A DNA stretch of 56,294 nucleotides from an uncultured Prevotella sp. (GTDB lineage Bacteria > Bacteroidota > Bacteroidia > Bacteroidales > Bacteroidaceae): the NCBI GenBank assembly GCA_900544825.1, contig UQWP01000008.1, forward strand, positions 1 through 56,294. The letters run 5' to 3'. Shown here piece after piece: positions 5,359-14,369 of the stretch. Each line of letters opens with the position of its first letter. Positions within the stretch are counted from its first letter, which is position 1. The notes beneath the pieces are model-generated. The model did not search any database. It was not told the DNA's origin and worked only from the letters and a program-made list of their open reading frames with translations. Both the position numbers and the translations under genes were made by a program.

Positions 5359-7992
5359 ATGAAAAGGAAAATTATGAATATAGATAAAATGAAGCATCAT
5401 TTCATCATCTTTCTTCTGCTGATGATGTCGGCGGGGTCTGCCTTTGCACAGACATCTACGATGACAGACGATCAGGTAATGAGCCTGGTAGTGAGAGAGC
5501 ATGAAAAAGGGTCATCAAATGCTCAGATAGTTACCAAACTGATGCAGCAGGGTGTAGATATCTCCCAGATACGACGGGTAAGAGACAAGTATCAGCGCCA
5601 GTTGAAACAAGGTGGCGTAACGGGCTCGTCGGCACAACTGCAAGGAAAGGAAACCTCCCGTCTTCGTACCAACAATGGTAAAACCCGTGAAGATTATGGT
5701 AAGGGAATCAGCGAAGAATCGAAAAACTACAGCAACTATCGCATCACTGCACAGAAGGATGATCAATACAAACATACTTTCGATGAGGATGACGAGGAGT
5801 ATATGGATTTCCAGAACGAGATGGATGGTATTATTCCAGATACAGCGATGATGATCAAACGTCTCCTTGCTGAGCGGGAAGCGAAAATCAAGAAGGTTTT
5901 CGGAAGAGACATCTTCAATAACAAAGAGTTGAGTTTCGAGCCTAATATGAATATAGCTACTCCACAGAACTATCGCTTAGGTCCTGGCGATGCGGTTATC
6001 ATTGACATCTATGGTGCATCTCAGAAAACCATAGAAAGCACCGTTTCTCCTGATGGCGAAGTTACCATAGAAGGCTTTGGACCAGTATCTGTTGCTGGTT
6101 TAACCGTAGCTCAGGCAAATGCCCGTCTTCGCAACACACTGGGCAGCAGATACCGTTCGAGCAAGATAAAACTCACTGTAGGACAAACCAAGACCATTAT
6201 GGTCAATGTGATGGGCGAAGTGAAAACTCCAGGTACTTATACCCTATCTGCCTTTGCCACCGTTTTCCACGCACTCTATATGGCAGGTGGCACCAACGAC
6301 CTGGGTACATTGCGAAACATCAAGGTTTATCGCCATAACAAACTAGTTACCGTGGTAGATATCTATGATTATATTCTGAATGGCAAACTGACCGGCAATG
6401 TACGTCTGGCAGATAATGATGTTATCGTTGTGGGTCCCTACGACTGTCTGGTTACGATTACCGGAAAGGTAAAGCGCCCGATGATTTATGAAATGAAGAA
6501 AAACGAGAGTGTGAACTCTCTTCTGAAATATTCCGGAGGATTCACGGGAGATGCTTACAAGAAATCAGTTCGCATCCATCGCAAGACAGGCAGAGACTAC
6601 TCTGTATATAATGTAGAGGAATTCGATTTCTCCAGTTTCCATATCGACGATGGCGATTCTGTAAGTGTAGATTCCATTCTCCCTCGCTACAGCAACACCG
6701 TAGAAATCAAGGGAGCCGTCTTCCGACCAGGTATGTACAATTTAGGAGAGCAAATCAACAGTATCCGTACATTGGTAGAGCATGCGGAAGGATTGACAGA
6801 GGATGCCTTTACGGCACGTGCCGTCATGCACCGAATGAAATCGGACAGATCTTTAGAGGTGATAGCTGTAGATATTGCCGGCATTATGAATGGCTCTGTG
6901 GCAGACGTTCCACTCAAGGAAAATGATGTCCTTTTTATTCCGACAAGACAGGAAAAGATTTCTGAGAGGACTCTCACCATCCGCGGAGAAGTACAATATC
7001 CGGGAATCTATCAATATGCAGAAAATGAAACGATTGAGGATTTCGTGCTGCAGGCTGGTGGATTGACCGACAAGGCTTCAACGATTAATGTCCTGGTAAG
7101 CCGAAGAGTAAATGACGCCAAGGCAACAAGACCAGACAGCATTATAGCCAAGACCTACACGCTCGCCCTGAAAGATGGTTTCGTGGTGGATGGCACTCCA
7201 GGATTCAAGCTGATGCCTTTCGATGAAGTGAGCATCCGCAAGAGCCCAGCCTATACGGAACAGCAGAACGTGATGATTGAAGGTGAAGTGATGTTTGGAG
7301 GCACCTATACCCTTGATCGCCGCAATGCCAGATTAAGCGATCTCTTCAAGAAGGCTGGAGGAAGCACAGACCAGGCATATATCAAGGGCGCCCGTCTGAT
7401 GCGTAAGGCAAATGAAGCTGAAAAAACACGCATGGAGGCTGTTCTGAAAATGCAGAGAGAACAACAGCAGAAAAATCTTCTGCAGTTGGCTGCAAGCAGT
7501 AATAATGCCAGTGCCATTACCCAGACTGCAAAAGATGCGCAGAATGCTGATCTGTTGAAGTTCAGCGTTCCTGAAGAATATCCTGTAGGCATCGACTTAG
7601 CCGAAGCGCTCAAGCATCCGGGCAGTGATGCTGATATGATTTTGCGAGAGGGTGACAGGCTGATTGTTCCACAATACAATGGAACCGTGAAAATCAATGG
7701 TTCTGTGATGTACGCCAATACGGTAGCCTATGAAAAGGGCAAGAGCATTGCCAGCTACATCGATGAAGCGGGTGGATTTGCATCTGATGCCAACAAGAGC
7801 AAGGCTTATATTATCTATATGAATGGCAAGGTAGCTAAGGTGGGGCATGGTGCCAAGGCTCAACCTGGTTGTGAGATTGTTGTTCCATCCAAGATGAAAC
7901 GCAAGATGACAGTGGCTGAAACCATGAGCATGGGCAGTAGTCTTTCCAGCATCGCTGCCATGATTGCAACAATTGCCAATCTCAGCAAATAA
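5359..7992 (+). CDS. SLBB-domain polysaccharide export protein (Wza-like), 877 aa
   Basis: A signal peptide ends near AFAQ (residue 31); in-frame ATGs at 5374 and 5389 are alternative starts. An N-terminal helical region is followed by the Poly_export domain beginning around residue 204 (NYRLGPGDAVIIDIYG), and then by several SLBB repeats to about residue 830, each marked by patterns like GEVKTPGTY, GEVQYPGIY and GEVMFGGTY. The family forms outer-membrane or periplasmic gates for capsule and exopolysaccharide export. Normally a Wzc-type kinase, flippase and glycosyltransferases are next to it; none are in this window, so the gene is either an orphan or serves a cluster elsewhere. A bidirectional terminator follows the stop. 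Confidence 0.9.
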   Translation: MKRKIMNIDKMKHHFIIFLLLMMSAGSAFAQTSTMTDDQVMSLVVREHEKGSSNAQIVTKLMQQGVDISQIRRVRDKYQRQLKQGGVTGSSAQLQGKETSRLRTNNGKTREDYGKGISEESKNYSNYRITAQKDDQYKHTFDEDDEEYMDFQNEMDGIIPDTAMMIKRLLAEREAKIKKVFGRDIFNNKELSFEPNMNIATPQNYRLGPGDAVIIDIYGASQKTIESTVSPDGEVTIEGFGPVSVAGLTVAQANARLRNTLGSRYRSSKIKLTVGQTKTIMVNVMGEVKTPGTYTLSAFATVFHALYMAGGTNDLGTLRNIKVYRHNKLVTVVDIYDYILNGKLTGNVRLADNDVIVVGPYDCLVTITGKVKRPMIYEMKKNESVNSLLKYSGGFTGDAYKKSVRIHRKTGRDYSVYNVEEFDFSSFHIDDGDSVSVDSILPRYSNTVEIKGAVFRPGMYNLGEQINSIRTLVEHAEGLTEDAFTARAVMHRMKSDRSLEVIAVDIAGIMNGSVADVPLKENDVLFIPTRQEKISERTLTIRGEVQYPGIYQYAENETIEDFVLQAGGLTDKASTINVLVSRRVNDAKATRPDSIIAKTYTLALKDGFVVDGTPGFKLMPFDEVSIRKSPAYTEQQNVMIEGEVMFGGTYTLDRRNARLSDLFKKAGGSTDQAYIKGARLMRKANEAEKTRMEAVLKMQREQQQKNLLQLAASSNNASAITQTAKDAQNADLLKFSVPEEYPVGIDLAEALKHPGSDADMILREGDRLIVPQYNGTVKINGSVMYANTVAYEKGKSIASYIDEAGGFASDANKSKAYIIYMNGKVAKVGHGAKAQPGCEIVVPSKMKRKMTVAETMSMGSSLSSIAAMIATIANLSK

Positions 7993-8014
7993 TGATAATG
8001 AAAATCCAAAGAAC

Positions 8015-8052
8015 AAAAAAGCAGGTAACGATCTTCCGTTACCTGCTTTTTT
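8015..8052. terminator. Bidirectional terminator between convergent genes
   Basis: Arms 8015-8030 (AAAAAAGCAGGTAACG) and 8037-8052 are perfectly complementary with a 6-nt loop and give a U-tract on both strands, suiting the convergent SLBB and oxidoreductase genes. Confidence 0.9.
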
Positions 8053-8093
8053 CTTATACTTTTTCCTTGTTCTTTGATTATTATATGGACGTT

Positions 8094-9677
8094 TTACTGT
8101 TGCTTCAGATACTCTGCACACATTTCTGCACATCTTTCGCCATCCACACCTGCAGAAACAATGCCGCCTGCGTATCCGGCACCCTCACCACATGGGAAGA
8201 GACCCTGGATACGGACATGCATCAAGGTTTCTCTGTCACGTACGATGCGGACTGGCGAAGAGGTGCGGGTCTCCATCGCAATCAGAGTTGCCTCATTGGT
8301 GAGAAAACCATGCGCATTCTTTCCAAAAGTCTTAAAGCCCTCCTGCAGGCGCTTGGAAACAAAAGATGGCATCCAGAAATGAAGCGGACTGCTGATCAAA
8401 CCAGGAGCATAACTGCTTTTTGGCAAATCATAGCTCAAACGGTTGTTTACAAAATCAGCCATACGCTGAGCCGGAGCAGTCTGCTTCATATTCGCCTGCT
8501 GCCAGCACTGCTTCTCTACCCTTTCCTGGAAATGCATCATAGCCAGAGGATCCTTCAATTCCTCTTCCGACTGTACAACATCTTCAGGATGTGTCTCTAC
8601 CACCATACCGGAATTACTCCAGGCAGTACCACGGTTGCTAGGACTCATACCATTCACCACCAGCTGCTCAGGACCTGTAGCAGCAGGAATCACAAAACCA
8701 CCCGGGCACATACAGAAGCTATACACACCCCGTCCATCTACCTGAGTTACAAAACTATACTCGGCTGCAGGAAGATACTTTCCTCTGCCATTCCTGTTGT
8801 GGTACTGTATCTGGTCGATGAGCTGGGAAGGATGCTCCAATCGGACACCGACGGCAATACCCTTGGCTTCGATTTCAATCTTCGAAGAAGCCAGATAGCG
8901 ATAGACATCCCGGGCACTATGACCAGTTGCAAGAATCACCGGTCCACGATAATTCTCCTCAGCACCTGTTGCCAGATTAACAGCTTCAACCCCAATCACA
9001 CGGTCACCTTCCAGGATAAACCGAGTCATCTTGGTCTGAAAATGCACCTCACCGCCACAATTGATAATAGTATTGCGCATATTCTCTATCACGCGAGGCA
9101 ACTTATCTGTACCGATATGAGGATGGGCATCTGCAAGGATGTTCGTATTGGCACCATGCTGGCAGAAAACATTCAGAATCTTATCCACGCTACCACGCTT
9201 CTTGCTTCGGGTATAAAGCTTACCGTCACTATACGCTCCTGCACCACCTTCACCAAAACAATAGTTACTCTCACTATCCACCTTCTGAGTCTTGGTGATG
9301 TTGGAAAGGTCCTTTTTACGCTCACGCACGTCCTTGCCACGCTCCAGGACAACAGGGCGATATCCCAGCTCTATCAAACGTAAGGAAGCAAAGAGACCGC
9401 CGGGGCCCTCTCCTACCACAATGACTCTCGGACGCGAACTTACATCAGGATATTCCGTATGGACATACTGATCATCCTGAGGCATCTCATTGATATAGGC
9501 ACGTACCTTCAGATTCACGAAAATGGTACGTTGGCGGGCATCAATACTGCGTTTCAATACACGCACCTTATTCAAGGTTCTTGCATCCAATCCTTTTTCT
9601 TTAGCCAGATAGCGCTTGATACCCTCTTCATTGGCTGCCTGCTCTGGCAGAATTCTAATCTGATATTCCTGAATCAT
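8094..9677 (-). CDS. FAD-dependent oxidoreductase (COG2509-type), 527 aa
   Basis: An N-terminal domain of about 85 residues precedes a Rossmann dinucleotide-binding motif VVGEGPGGLFAS and its acidic partner VVLERG. A second glycine-rich stretch FGEGGAGAYSDGKLYTR and a C-terminal FAD-binding segment FPCGEGAGYAGGIVSAGVDG follow. This architecture and length match the family of uncharacterised FAD dehydrogenases found in many Bacteroidetes; the substrate is unknown. The gene lies 38 bp behind yfcE on the same strand with no obvious promoter in the gap, so the two may be co-transcribed. Its leader contains TCAAAGTTCAAA, also found before thrC. Confidence 0.85.
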   Translation of the reverse strand: MIQEYQIRILPEQAANEEGIKRYLAKEKGLDARTLNKVRVLKRSIDARQRTIFVNLKVRAYINEMPQDDQYVHTEYPDVSSRPRVIVVGEGPGGLFASLRLIELGYRPVVLERGKDVRERKKDLSNITKTQKVDSESNYCFGEGGAGAYSDGKLYTRSKKRGSVDKILNVFCQHGANTNILADAHPHIGTDKLPRVIENMRNTIINCGGEVHFQTKMTRFILEGDRVIGVEAVNLATGAEENYRGPVILATGHSARDVYRYLASSKIEIEAKGIAVGVRLEHPSQLIDQIQYHNRNGRGKYLPAAEYSFVTQVDGRGVYSFCMCPGGFVIPAATGPEQLVVNGMSPSNRGTAWSNSGMVVETHPEDVVQSEEELKDPLAMMHFQERVEKQCWQQANMKQTAPAQRMADFVNNRLSYDLPKSSYAPGLISSPLHFWMPSFVSKRLQEGFKTFGKNAHGFLTNEATLIAMETRTSSPVRIVRDRETLMHVRIQGLFPCGEGAGYAGGIVSAGVDGERCAEMCAEYLKQQ

Positions 9678-9715
9678 AGTTTTAATTTTGAACTTTGATA
9701 TTTAAGCTTTGATTT

Positions 9716-10261
9716 CTAAAGTGTCATTGTTGCCAACACGTCAAAAGTATCCAATTGATACATTGTAAATTTACCATTCTCTAAAGTAGCAAACGTTGGC
9801 ACATTACCACCCTTAGGGAAGGTGATGCTACCCGTGTTGACAATAGCTTTTCCTTCGTCATTGTGAGACAGTTCCCAAAGATGCGAATGACCATAAATCA
9901 TCGCATCGTAAGGTCCCTTTGGCATATTCTCCTTGTTATATATATGTCCATGTGTCAGGAGATAGCGCTTACCATTATCTACCAGCAGCGCATAGGTTTC
10001 CATCATAGGGAAATCAAGGAGCATCTGATCTACTTCTGCATCACAGTTGCCTCTGACAGCAATTATCTTGTCAGCCAGATCATTCAGCCGTTCCACAATC
10101 CCTTTAGGATCAATACCTTCCGGGATTCTGTTACGCGGACCATAGTTGATGATGTCACCCATGATACACATCATATCACACTTTTCCTTCTCAAAGAAAT
10201 CGAGAACTTTTTCCAAGGCTGGCAAGCAGCCGTGAATATCTGAGAATAATAAATACTTCAT
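9716..10261 (-). CDS. yfcE: YfcE-type phosphodiesterase, 181 aa
   Basis: This is a small calcineurin-like metallophosphoesterase. The metal-binding motifs appear in order: DIHG near the N terminus, GDIINYGPRN, RGNCD, THGH and YGHSH. The length equals the usual YfcE length. Members hydrolyse phosphodiesters in vitro; the cellular substrate is not settled. It is divergent from thrA, with its own TACTTTTG promoter at 10303-10310. Confidence 0.92.
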   Translation of the reverse strand: MKYLLFSDIHGCLPALEKVLDFFEKEKCDMMCIMGDIINYGPRNRIPEGIDPKGIVERLNDLADKIIAVRGNCDAEVDQMLLDFPMMETYALLVDNGKRYLLTHGHIYNKENMPKGPYDAMIYGHSHLWELSHNDEGKAIVNTGSITFPKGGNVPTFATLENGKFTMYQLDTFDVLATMTL

Positions 10262-10302
10262 TGTGCTTATCTATATCTGTTTCTGTTTCAATTTAACACC
10301 CG

Positions 10303-10334
10303 CAAAAGTACGCAAATTATCCGAAACCTCCAAA
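10303..10334 (-). promoter_or_regulatory. Promoter of yfcE
   Basis: The minus strand has TACTTTTG (10303-10310) and TTTG 20 bp upstream (10331-10334). Confidence 0.7.
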
Positions 10335-10453
10335 CTTTTCGAGAAGATTTAACGCTTTTATCATATATAATAATGTATAGAAAGTATTTTAAGCTATAAA
10401 AAACTACAAAAGAATGAAAAATACCTGCAAAATGCCACTTTTTCTTAGTTTTC

Positions 10454-10485
10454 TTTGGCAGTTTGCTATAAATTTAGTACTTTTG
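10454..10485 (+). promoter_or_regulatory. Promoter of the threonine operon
   Basis: TTTG at 10454-10457 and TACTTTTG at 10478-10485, spacer 20 bp. The 65-nt leader contains a GC-rich element at about 10498-10526 in which CCCC can pair with GGGG. No leader peptide rich in Thr or Ile codons is visible, so classical attenuation is not supported. Confidence 0.7.
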
Positions 10486-10557
10486 CCCACAAGTTCTGCT
10501 TCGGCCCCGGTCGTTTCGGGGGGAGCATTACAATACCAACGCAAAATTCAATAACGT

Positions 10558-12999
10558 ATGAAAGTATTAAAATTCGGCGGAACATCAGTTGGTTCCGTAA
10601 AAAGCATCCTCAGCTTGAAACGTATCGTTGAAAATGAGGCAAAGAAACAGAGTGTAGTGGTTGTCGTGAGCGCACTTGGCGGTATCACTGACAAACTCTT
10701 GCAAACCTCTCAGCTTGCCCTCAAGGGTGATGAATCATGGAGAGTCGAATTCGATGCCATGGTTGATCGCCACCATAAGATGATAGATACCATCATCACC
10801 GACACAGCAGATAGAGAAAATCTTTTTAAATCAGTTGATGCCCTCTTCGAACAGTTGAAGAGCATCTACTTCGGTGTGTATCTGATTCATGACCTCAGCG
10901 AAAAGACTCAGGATGCTATCGTGAGCTATGGAGAAAGACTCAGCTCGAAGATTGTTGCCACACTGATTCGTGGCGCCAAGTGGTTTGACTCACGTAACTT
11001 CATCAAGACAGCTCGCCTCAATGGCAAGGGGAAACATACCCTCGACAGCGAGTTGACTAACAAATTGGTGAAGGATACCTTCGCTGACCTACCTCGCATT
11101 TCTCTCGTTCCGGGTTTCATCAGCCGCGACAAAGATACAGATCGTACCACAAACCTCGGTCGTGGTGGTAGTGACTATACTGCTGCTATCATTGCGGCAG
11201 CATTGAATGCGGAAGTCCTTGAGATTTGGACTGATGTAGATGGATTCATGACAGCCGACCCACGTGTCATCAAATCAGCTTATACGATCAACGAACTGAG
11301 TTATATTGAGGCTATGGAGCTTTGCAACTTCGGTGCAAAGGTTATCTACCCTCCAACCATCTACCCGGTTTGTGTCAACAATATCCCAATCAAGGTAAAG
11401 AATACCTTCAATCCAGATGCTCCTGGTACCATTATCAAGAATAAGATAGATAGTGACCAGAAACCTATCAAGGGTATCTCTTCTATCAATGGTACTGCGC
11501 TCATCACTGTAACCGGTCTTTCCATGGTGGGTGTCATCGGTGTAAACCGCCGTATCTTTACTGCTCTGGCTAACGAGGGTATCTCTGTATTCATGGTTTC
11601 ACAGGCTTCTTCAGAGAACTCAACATCTATCGGTGTACGTGAGCAGGATGTAGATGAAGCAATAAACGTATTGAACCGCGAATTCCACAATGAGATTGCA
11701 GATGGAGCCATGTATCCTATGCATGCAGAAACAGGACTTGCTACTATCGCCATCGTGGGTGAGAACATGAAGCATGCTGCCGGTATTGCCGGTAAGCTCT
11801 TCGGTACTCTGGGTAGAAGCGGTATTTCTGTCATCGCATGCGCTCAGGGTGCTTCTGAGACCAACATCTCTTTTGTTGTCAAGAGCGATTACTTGAGAAA
11901 GTCACTCAACGTATTGCACGACAGTTTCTTCCTTTCAGAATACAAGGTTCTCAACCTCTTTATCTGCGGTGTAGGTACCGTAGGCGGAAAATTGATTGAA
12001 CAGATCAAAAAGCAGTCTGCAGACTTGATGGAACGCAGCAAGTTGAAGTTGAATGTTGTGGGTATTGCTTCTTCCAAGAACGCCATCTTCAACCGTGAGG
12101 GACTCGACCTGGAGAACTATCAGACGGAACTGAAGGATTCCTTGCCTAGCACACCGGAACTCCTTCGCGATACCATCCTCGCAATGAATATCTTTAATAG
12201 CGTATTCGTAGATTGTACAGCAAGCAAGGATGTTGCAACCTTATACCAGAGTCTTCTGGAGCATAACGTAAGTGTGATTGCTGCCAATAAGATTGCTGCT
12301 TCAAGCGAATATGAGAATTACGAGAAGTTGAAGAAGACTGCCATTCAGCGTGGTGTATTCTTCCGTTTCGAAACCAATGTGGGTGCTGGTCTTCCTATCA
12401 TCGGAACCATCAATGACCTCCGCAACTCAGGAGATAAAATCCTTAAGATTGAGGCTGTTCTCTCCGGAACGCTCAACTTTATCTTTAATGCCATCTCCGG
12501 AGTAGTTCCATTCTCTGAGACCGTGAAACTGGCAAAGGAGAAGGGTTACAGTGAACCTGATCCTCGCATCGACCTGAGTGGTATGGATGTCATCAGAAAG
12601 CTTGTCATCCTCTCCCGTGAAGCAGGCTATCGCGTAGAACAGGATGATGTAGAAAAGAATCTCTTCGTACCAGACTCATTCTTCAAAGGCAGCATTGATG
12701 ATTTCTGGAAGAAACTGCCACAGCTCGATGCCGACTTTGAGGCTAAGCGAAAGACACTGGATCTGGAGCACAAACGCTGGCGTTTCGTTGCCACCCTTGA
12801 CAAGGGAAAGACCAGTGTAGGTCTGCAGGCTGTAGGTCCTGAGCACCCATTCTACAATCTGGAAGGTTCCAACAATATCGTATTGCTCACCACAGAGCGC
12901 TACAAGGAATACCCTATGATGATTCAGGGATATGGTGCCGGTGCCAGTGTAACTGCAGCCGGTGTTTTTGCCAACATCATGAGTATTGCCAACGTCTAA
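10558..12999 (+). CDS. thrA: Bifunctional aspartokinase / homoserine dehydrogenase, 813 aa
   Basis: The protein opens with the aspartokinase signature KFGGTSVGS and carries the GRGGSDYTAA segment of the kinase. Two regulatory ACT-like regions fill about residues 315-460. The homoserine dehydrogenase half begins near residue 462 with the NAD(P)-binding motif ICGVGTVGG and includes the GTLNFI segment. It catalyses the first and third steps from aspartate to homoserine. Length matches E. coli ThrA (820 aa). It is first in an operon with a proposed homoserine kinase (33-bp gap) and threonine synthase. Feedback inhibition by threonine is typical of the family but cannot be shown here. Confidence 0.97.
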   Translation: MKVLKFGGTSVGSVKSILSLKRIVENEAKKQSVVVVVSALGGITDKLLQTSQLALKGDESWRVEFDAMVDRHHKMIDTIITDTADRENLFKSVDALFEQLKSIYFGVYLIHDLSEKTQDAIVSYGERLSSKIVATLIRGAKWFDSRNFIKTARLNGKGKHTLDSELTNKLVKDTFADLPRISLVPGFISRDKDTDRTTNLGRGGSDYTAAIIAAALNAEVLEIWTDVDGFMTADPRVIKSAYTINELSYIEAMELCNFGAKVIYPPTIYPVCVNNIPIKVKNTFNPDAPGTIIKNKIDSDQKPIKGISSINGTALITVTGLSMVGVIGVNRRIFTALANEGISVFMVSQASSENSTSIGVREQDVDEAINVLNREFHNEIADGAMYPMHAETGLATIAIVGENMKHAAGIAGKLFGTLGRSGISVIACAQGASETNISFVVKSDYLRKSLNVLHDSFFLSEYKVLNLFICGVGTVGGKLIEQIKKQSADLMERSKLKLNVVGIASSKNAIFNREGLDLENYQTELKDSLPSTPELLRDTILAMNIFNSVFVDCTASKDVATLYQSLLEHNVSVIAANKIAASSEYENYEKLKKTAIQRGVFFRFETNVGAGLPIIGTINDLRNSGDKILKIEAVLSGTLNFIFNAISGVVPFSETVKLAKEKGYSEPDPRIDLSGMDVIRKLVILSREAGYRVEQDDVEKNLFVPDSFFKGSIDDFWKKLPQLDADFEAKRKTLDLEHKRWRFVATLDKGKTSVGLQAVGPEHPFYNLEGSNNIVLLTTERYKEYPMMIQGYGAGASVTAAGVFANIMSIANV

Positions 13000-13032
13000 T
13001 TTCATCGTATCAATCAATAAAGGATAACAATT

Positions 13033-14283
13033 ATGAAGCATATTATTATTTTAGGCGATGGCATGGCCGACCACCCAGTAGAAAGACTGGGTGGCAGGAC
13101 CTTGCTTCAATACGCCCATACACCATATATGGATATGCTTGCCAAGAAAGGCAAGACAGGAAGACTCATTACTGTACCCGATGGCTTTCTGCCAGGTTCA
13201 GAGGTTGCCAACAGCTCTATCATGGGCTACGACCAGAATGAGGTTTACGAAGGACGCGGTCCACTGGAGGCTGCCAGCATCGGCTACGAATTGAAGCCAA
13301 CCGACCTGGCGCTTCGCTGCAACATCATCAATGTGCAGGATGGCAAGATCATCACACACAATGGAGGTAATCTGGAGACAGAAGATGCTGATGTTCTCAT
13401 CAAGTATCTCAACGAAACCCTTGGAAAGGACTATCCAGATGTGGAATTCGTAACAGGTATCCAGTATCGCCATCTGCTCGTGGTGCATCATGGCAATAAG
13501 CATATAGAATGTGCTCCACCTCATGATCATCCTAACGAGAACTGGCATGAACTGCTCGTAAAACCAATCCTGCCGGAATCAGAAATTGAAGAGGGACATA
13601 TCTCATGCAGTGATACTGCCGCTCTCTTGAACGAGTTGATTATCAAGAGTAAGGAGCTCCTGGAAAATCATCCTTTCAATATAGAACGCAAGAAGCGTGG
13701 CGAGCGTATGGCAAACCTTATCTGGCCTTGGGGCGGTGGTTATCGACCACACATGCTGACTCTCTCTCAGATGTATCCTCAAATCAAGAAGGGTTCTGTG
13801 ATTTCTGCTGTTGATCTGATTCGTGGTATCGGTCATTATGCTGGTCTTCGCAACATCATCGTAGAGGGTGCCACAGGTCTTTCTGATACGAATTACGAGG
13901 GCAAGGCTGCTGCGGCTATCCAGGCATTGAAGGATGGAGACGACTTTGTCTATGTCCATGTAGAAGCAAGTGATGAGGCAGGCCATGATGGTGATCTGGA
14001 GTTAAAGCTCAAAACCATTGAGAACCTCGACCAGCGCCTGATCAAGCCTATCGTTGATGAGGTGAGCACATGGACAGAACCTGTCTGCATCTCGGTATTG
14101 CCAGATCACCCTACTCCAGTGGAAGTTCGCACCCATGTGAAGGAACCAGTTCCTTTCATCATCTACTATCCAGGTATCGAACCTGACCAGGTAGAGGAAT
14201 ACGATGAGGTAAGTTGTGTAAGCGGAAGCTATGGATTGCTCCAGCTGCAGGACTTCATGAAAGCCTTTATGGCAATCAATTAA
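13033..14283 (+). CDS. Proposed homoserine kinase of the phosphoglycerate-mutase (ApgM) family, 416 aa
   Basis: The sequence is of the cofactor-independent phosphoglycerate mutase, alkaline-phosphatase-like superfamily. It has the N-terminal metal site ILGDGMAD, the catalytic-serine region SEVANSSIMGYD, the histidine cluster HDHPNENWHE, and the C-terminal metal ligands HVEASDEAGHDGD and PDHPTP. No GHMP-type thrB is present, and this gene sits exactly between thrA and thrC. That context is the basis for the family's assignment as a proposed homoserine kinase (TIGR02535, as I recall it). The kinase activity is inference; mutase activity is the alternative. Confidence 0.85.
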   Translation: MKHIIILGDGMADHPVERLGGRTLLQYAHTPYMDMLAKKGKTGRLITVPDGFLPGSEVANSSIMGYDQNEVYEGRGPLEAASIGYELKPTDLALRCNIINVQDGKIITHNGGNLETEDADVLIKYLNETLGKDYPDVEFVTGIQYRHLLVVHHGNKHIECAPPHDHPNENWHELLVKPILPESEIEEGHISCSDTAALLNELIIKSKELLENHPFNIERKKRGERMANLIWPWGGGYRPHMLTLSQMYPQIKKGSVISAVDLIRGIGHYAGLRNIIVEGATGLSDTNYEGKAAAAIQALKDGDDFVYVHVEASDEAGHDGDLELKLKTIENLDQRLIKPIVDEVSTWTEPVCISVLPDHPTPVEVRTHVKEPVPFIIYYPGIEPDQVEEYDEVSCVSGSYGLLQLQDFMKAFMAIN

Positions 14284-14369
14284 AAAATAACAACTTAATG
14301 ATAGTATCTCACTAAAAAAGGGCTAATCATAAAGTTCAATGTTCAAATCTCAAAGTTCAAAGTAAAGAA

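Noticed and set aside
7992..9383. 463-residue plus-strand frame opposite the FAD oxidoreductase
   Set aside because: It is antisense to a gene with clear FAD motifs and passes through a terminator; composition is that of a shadow frame.
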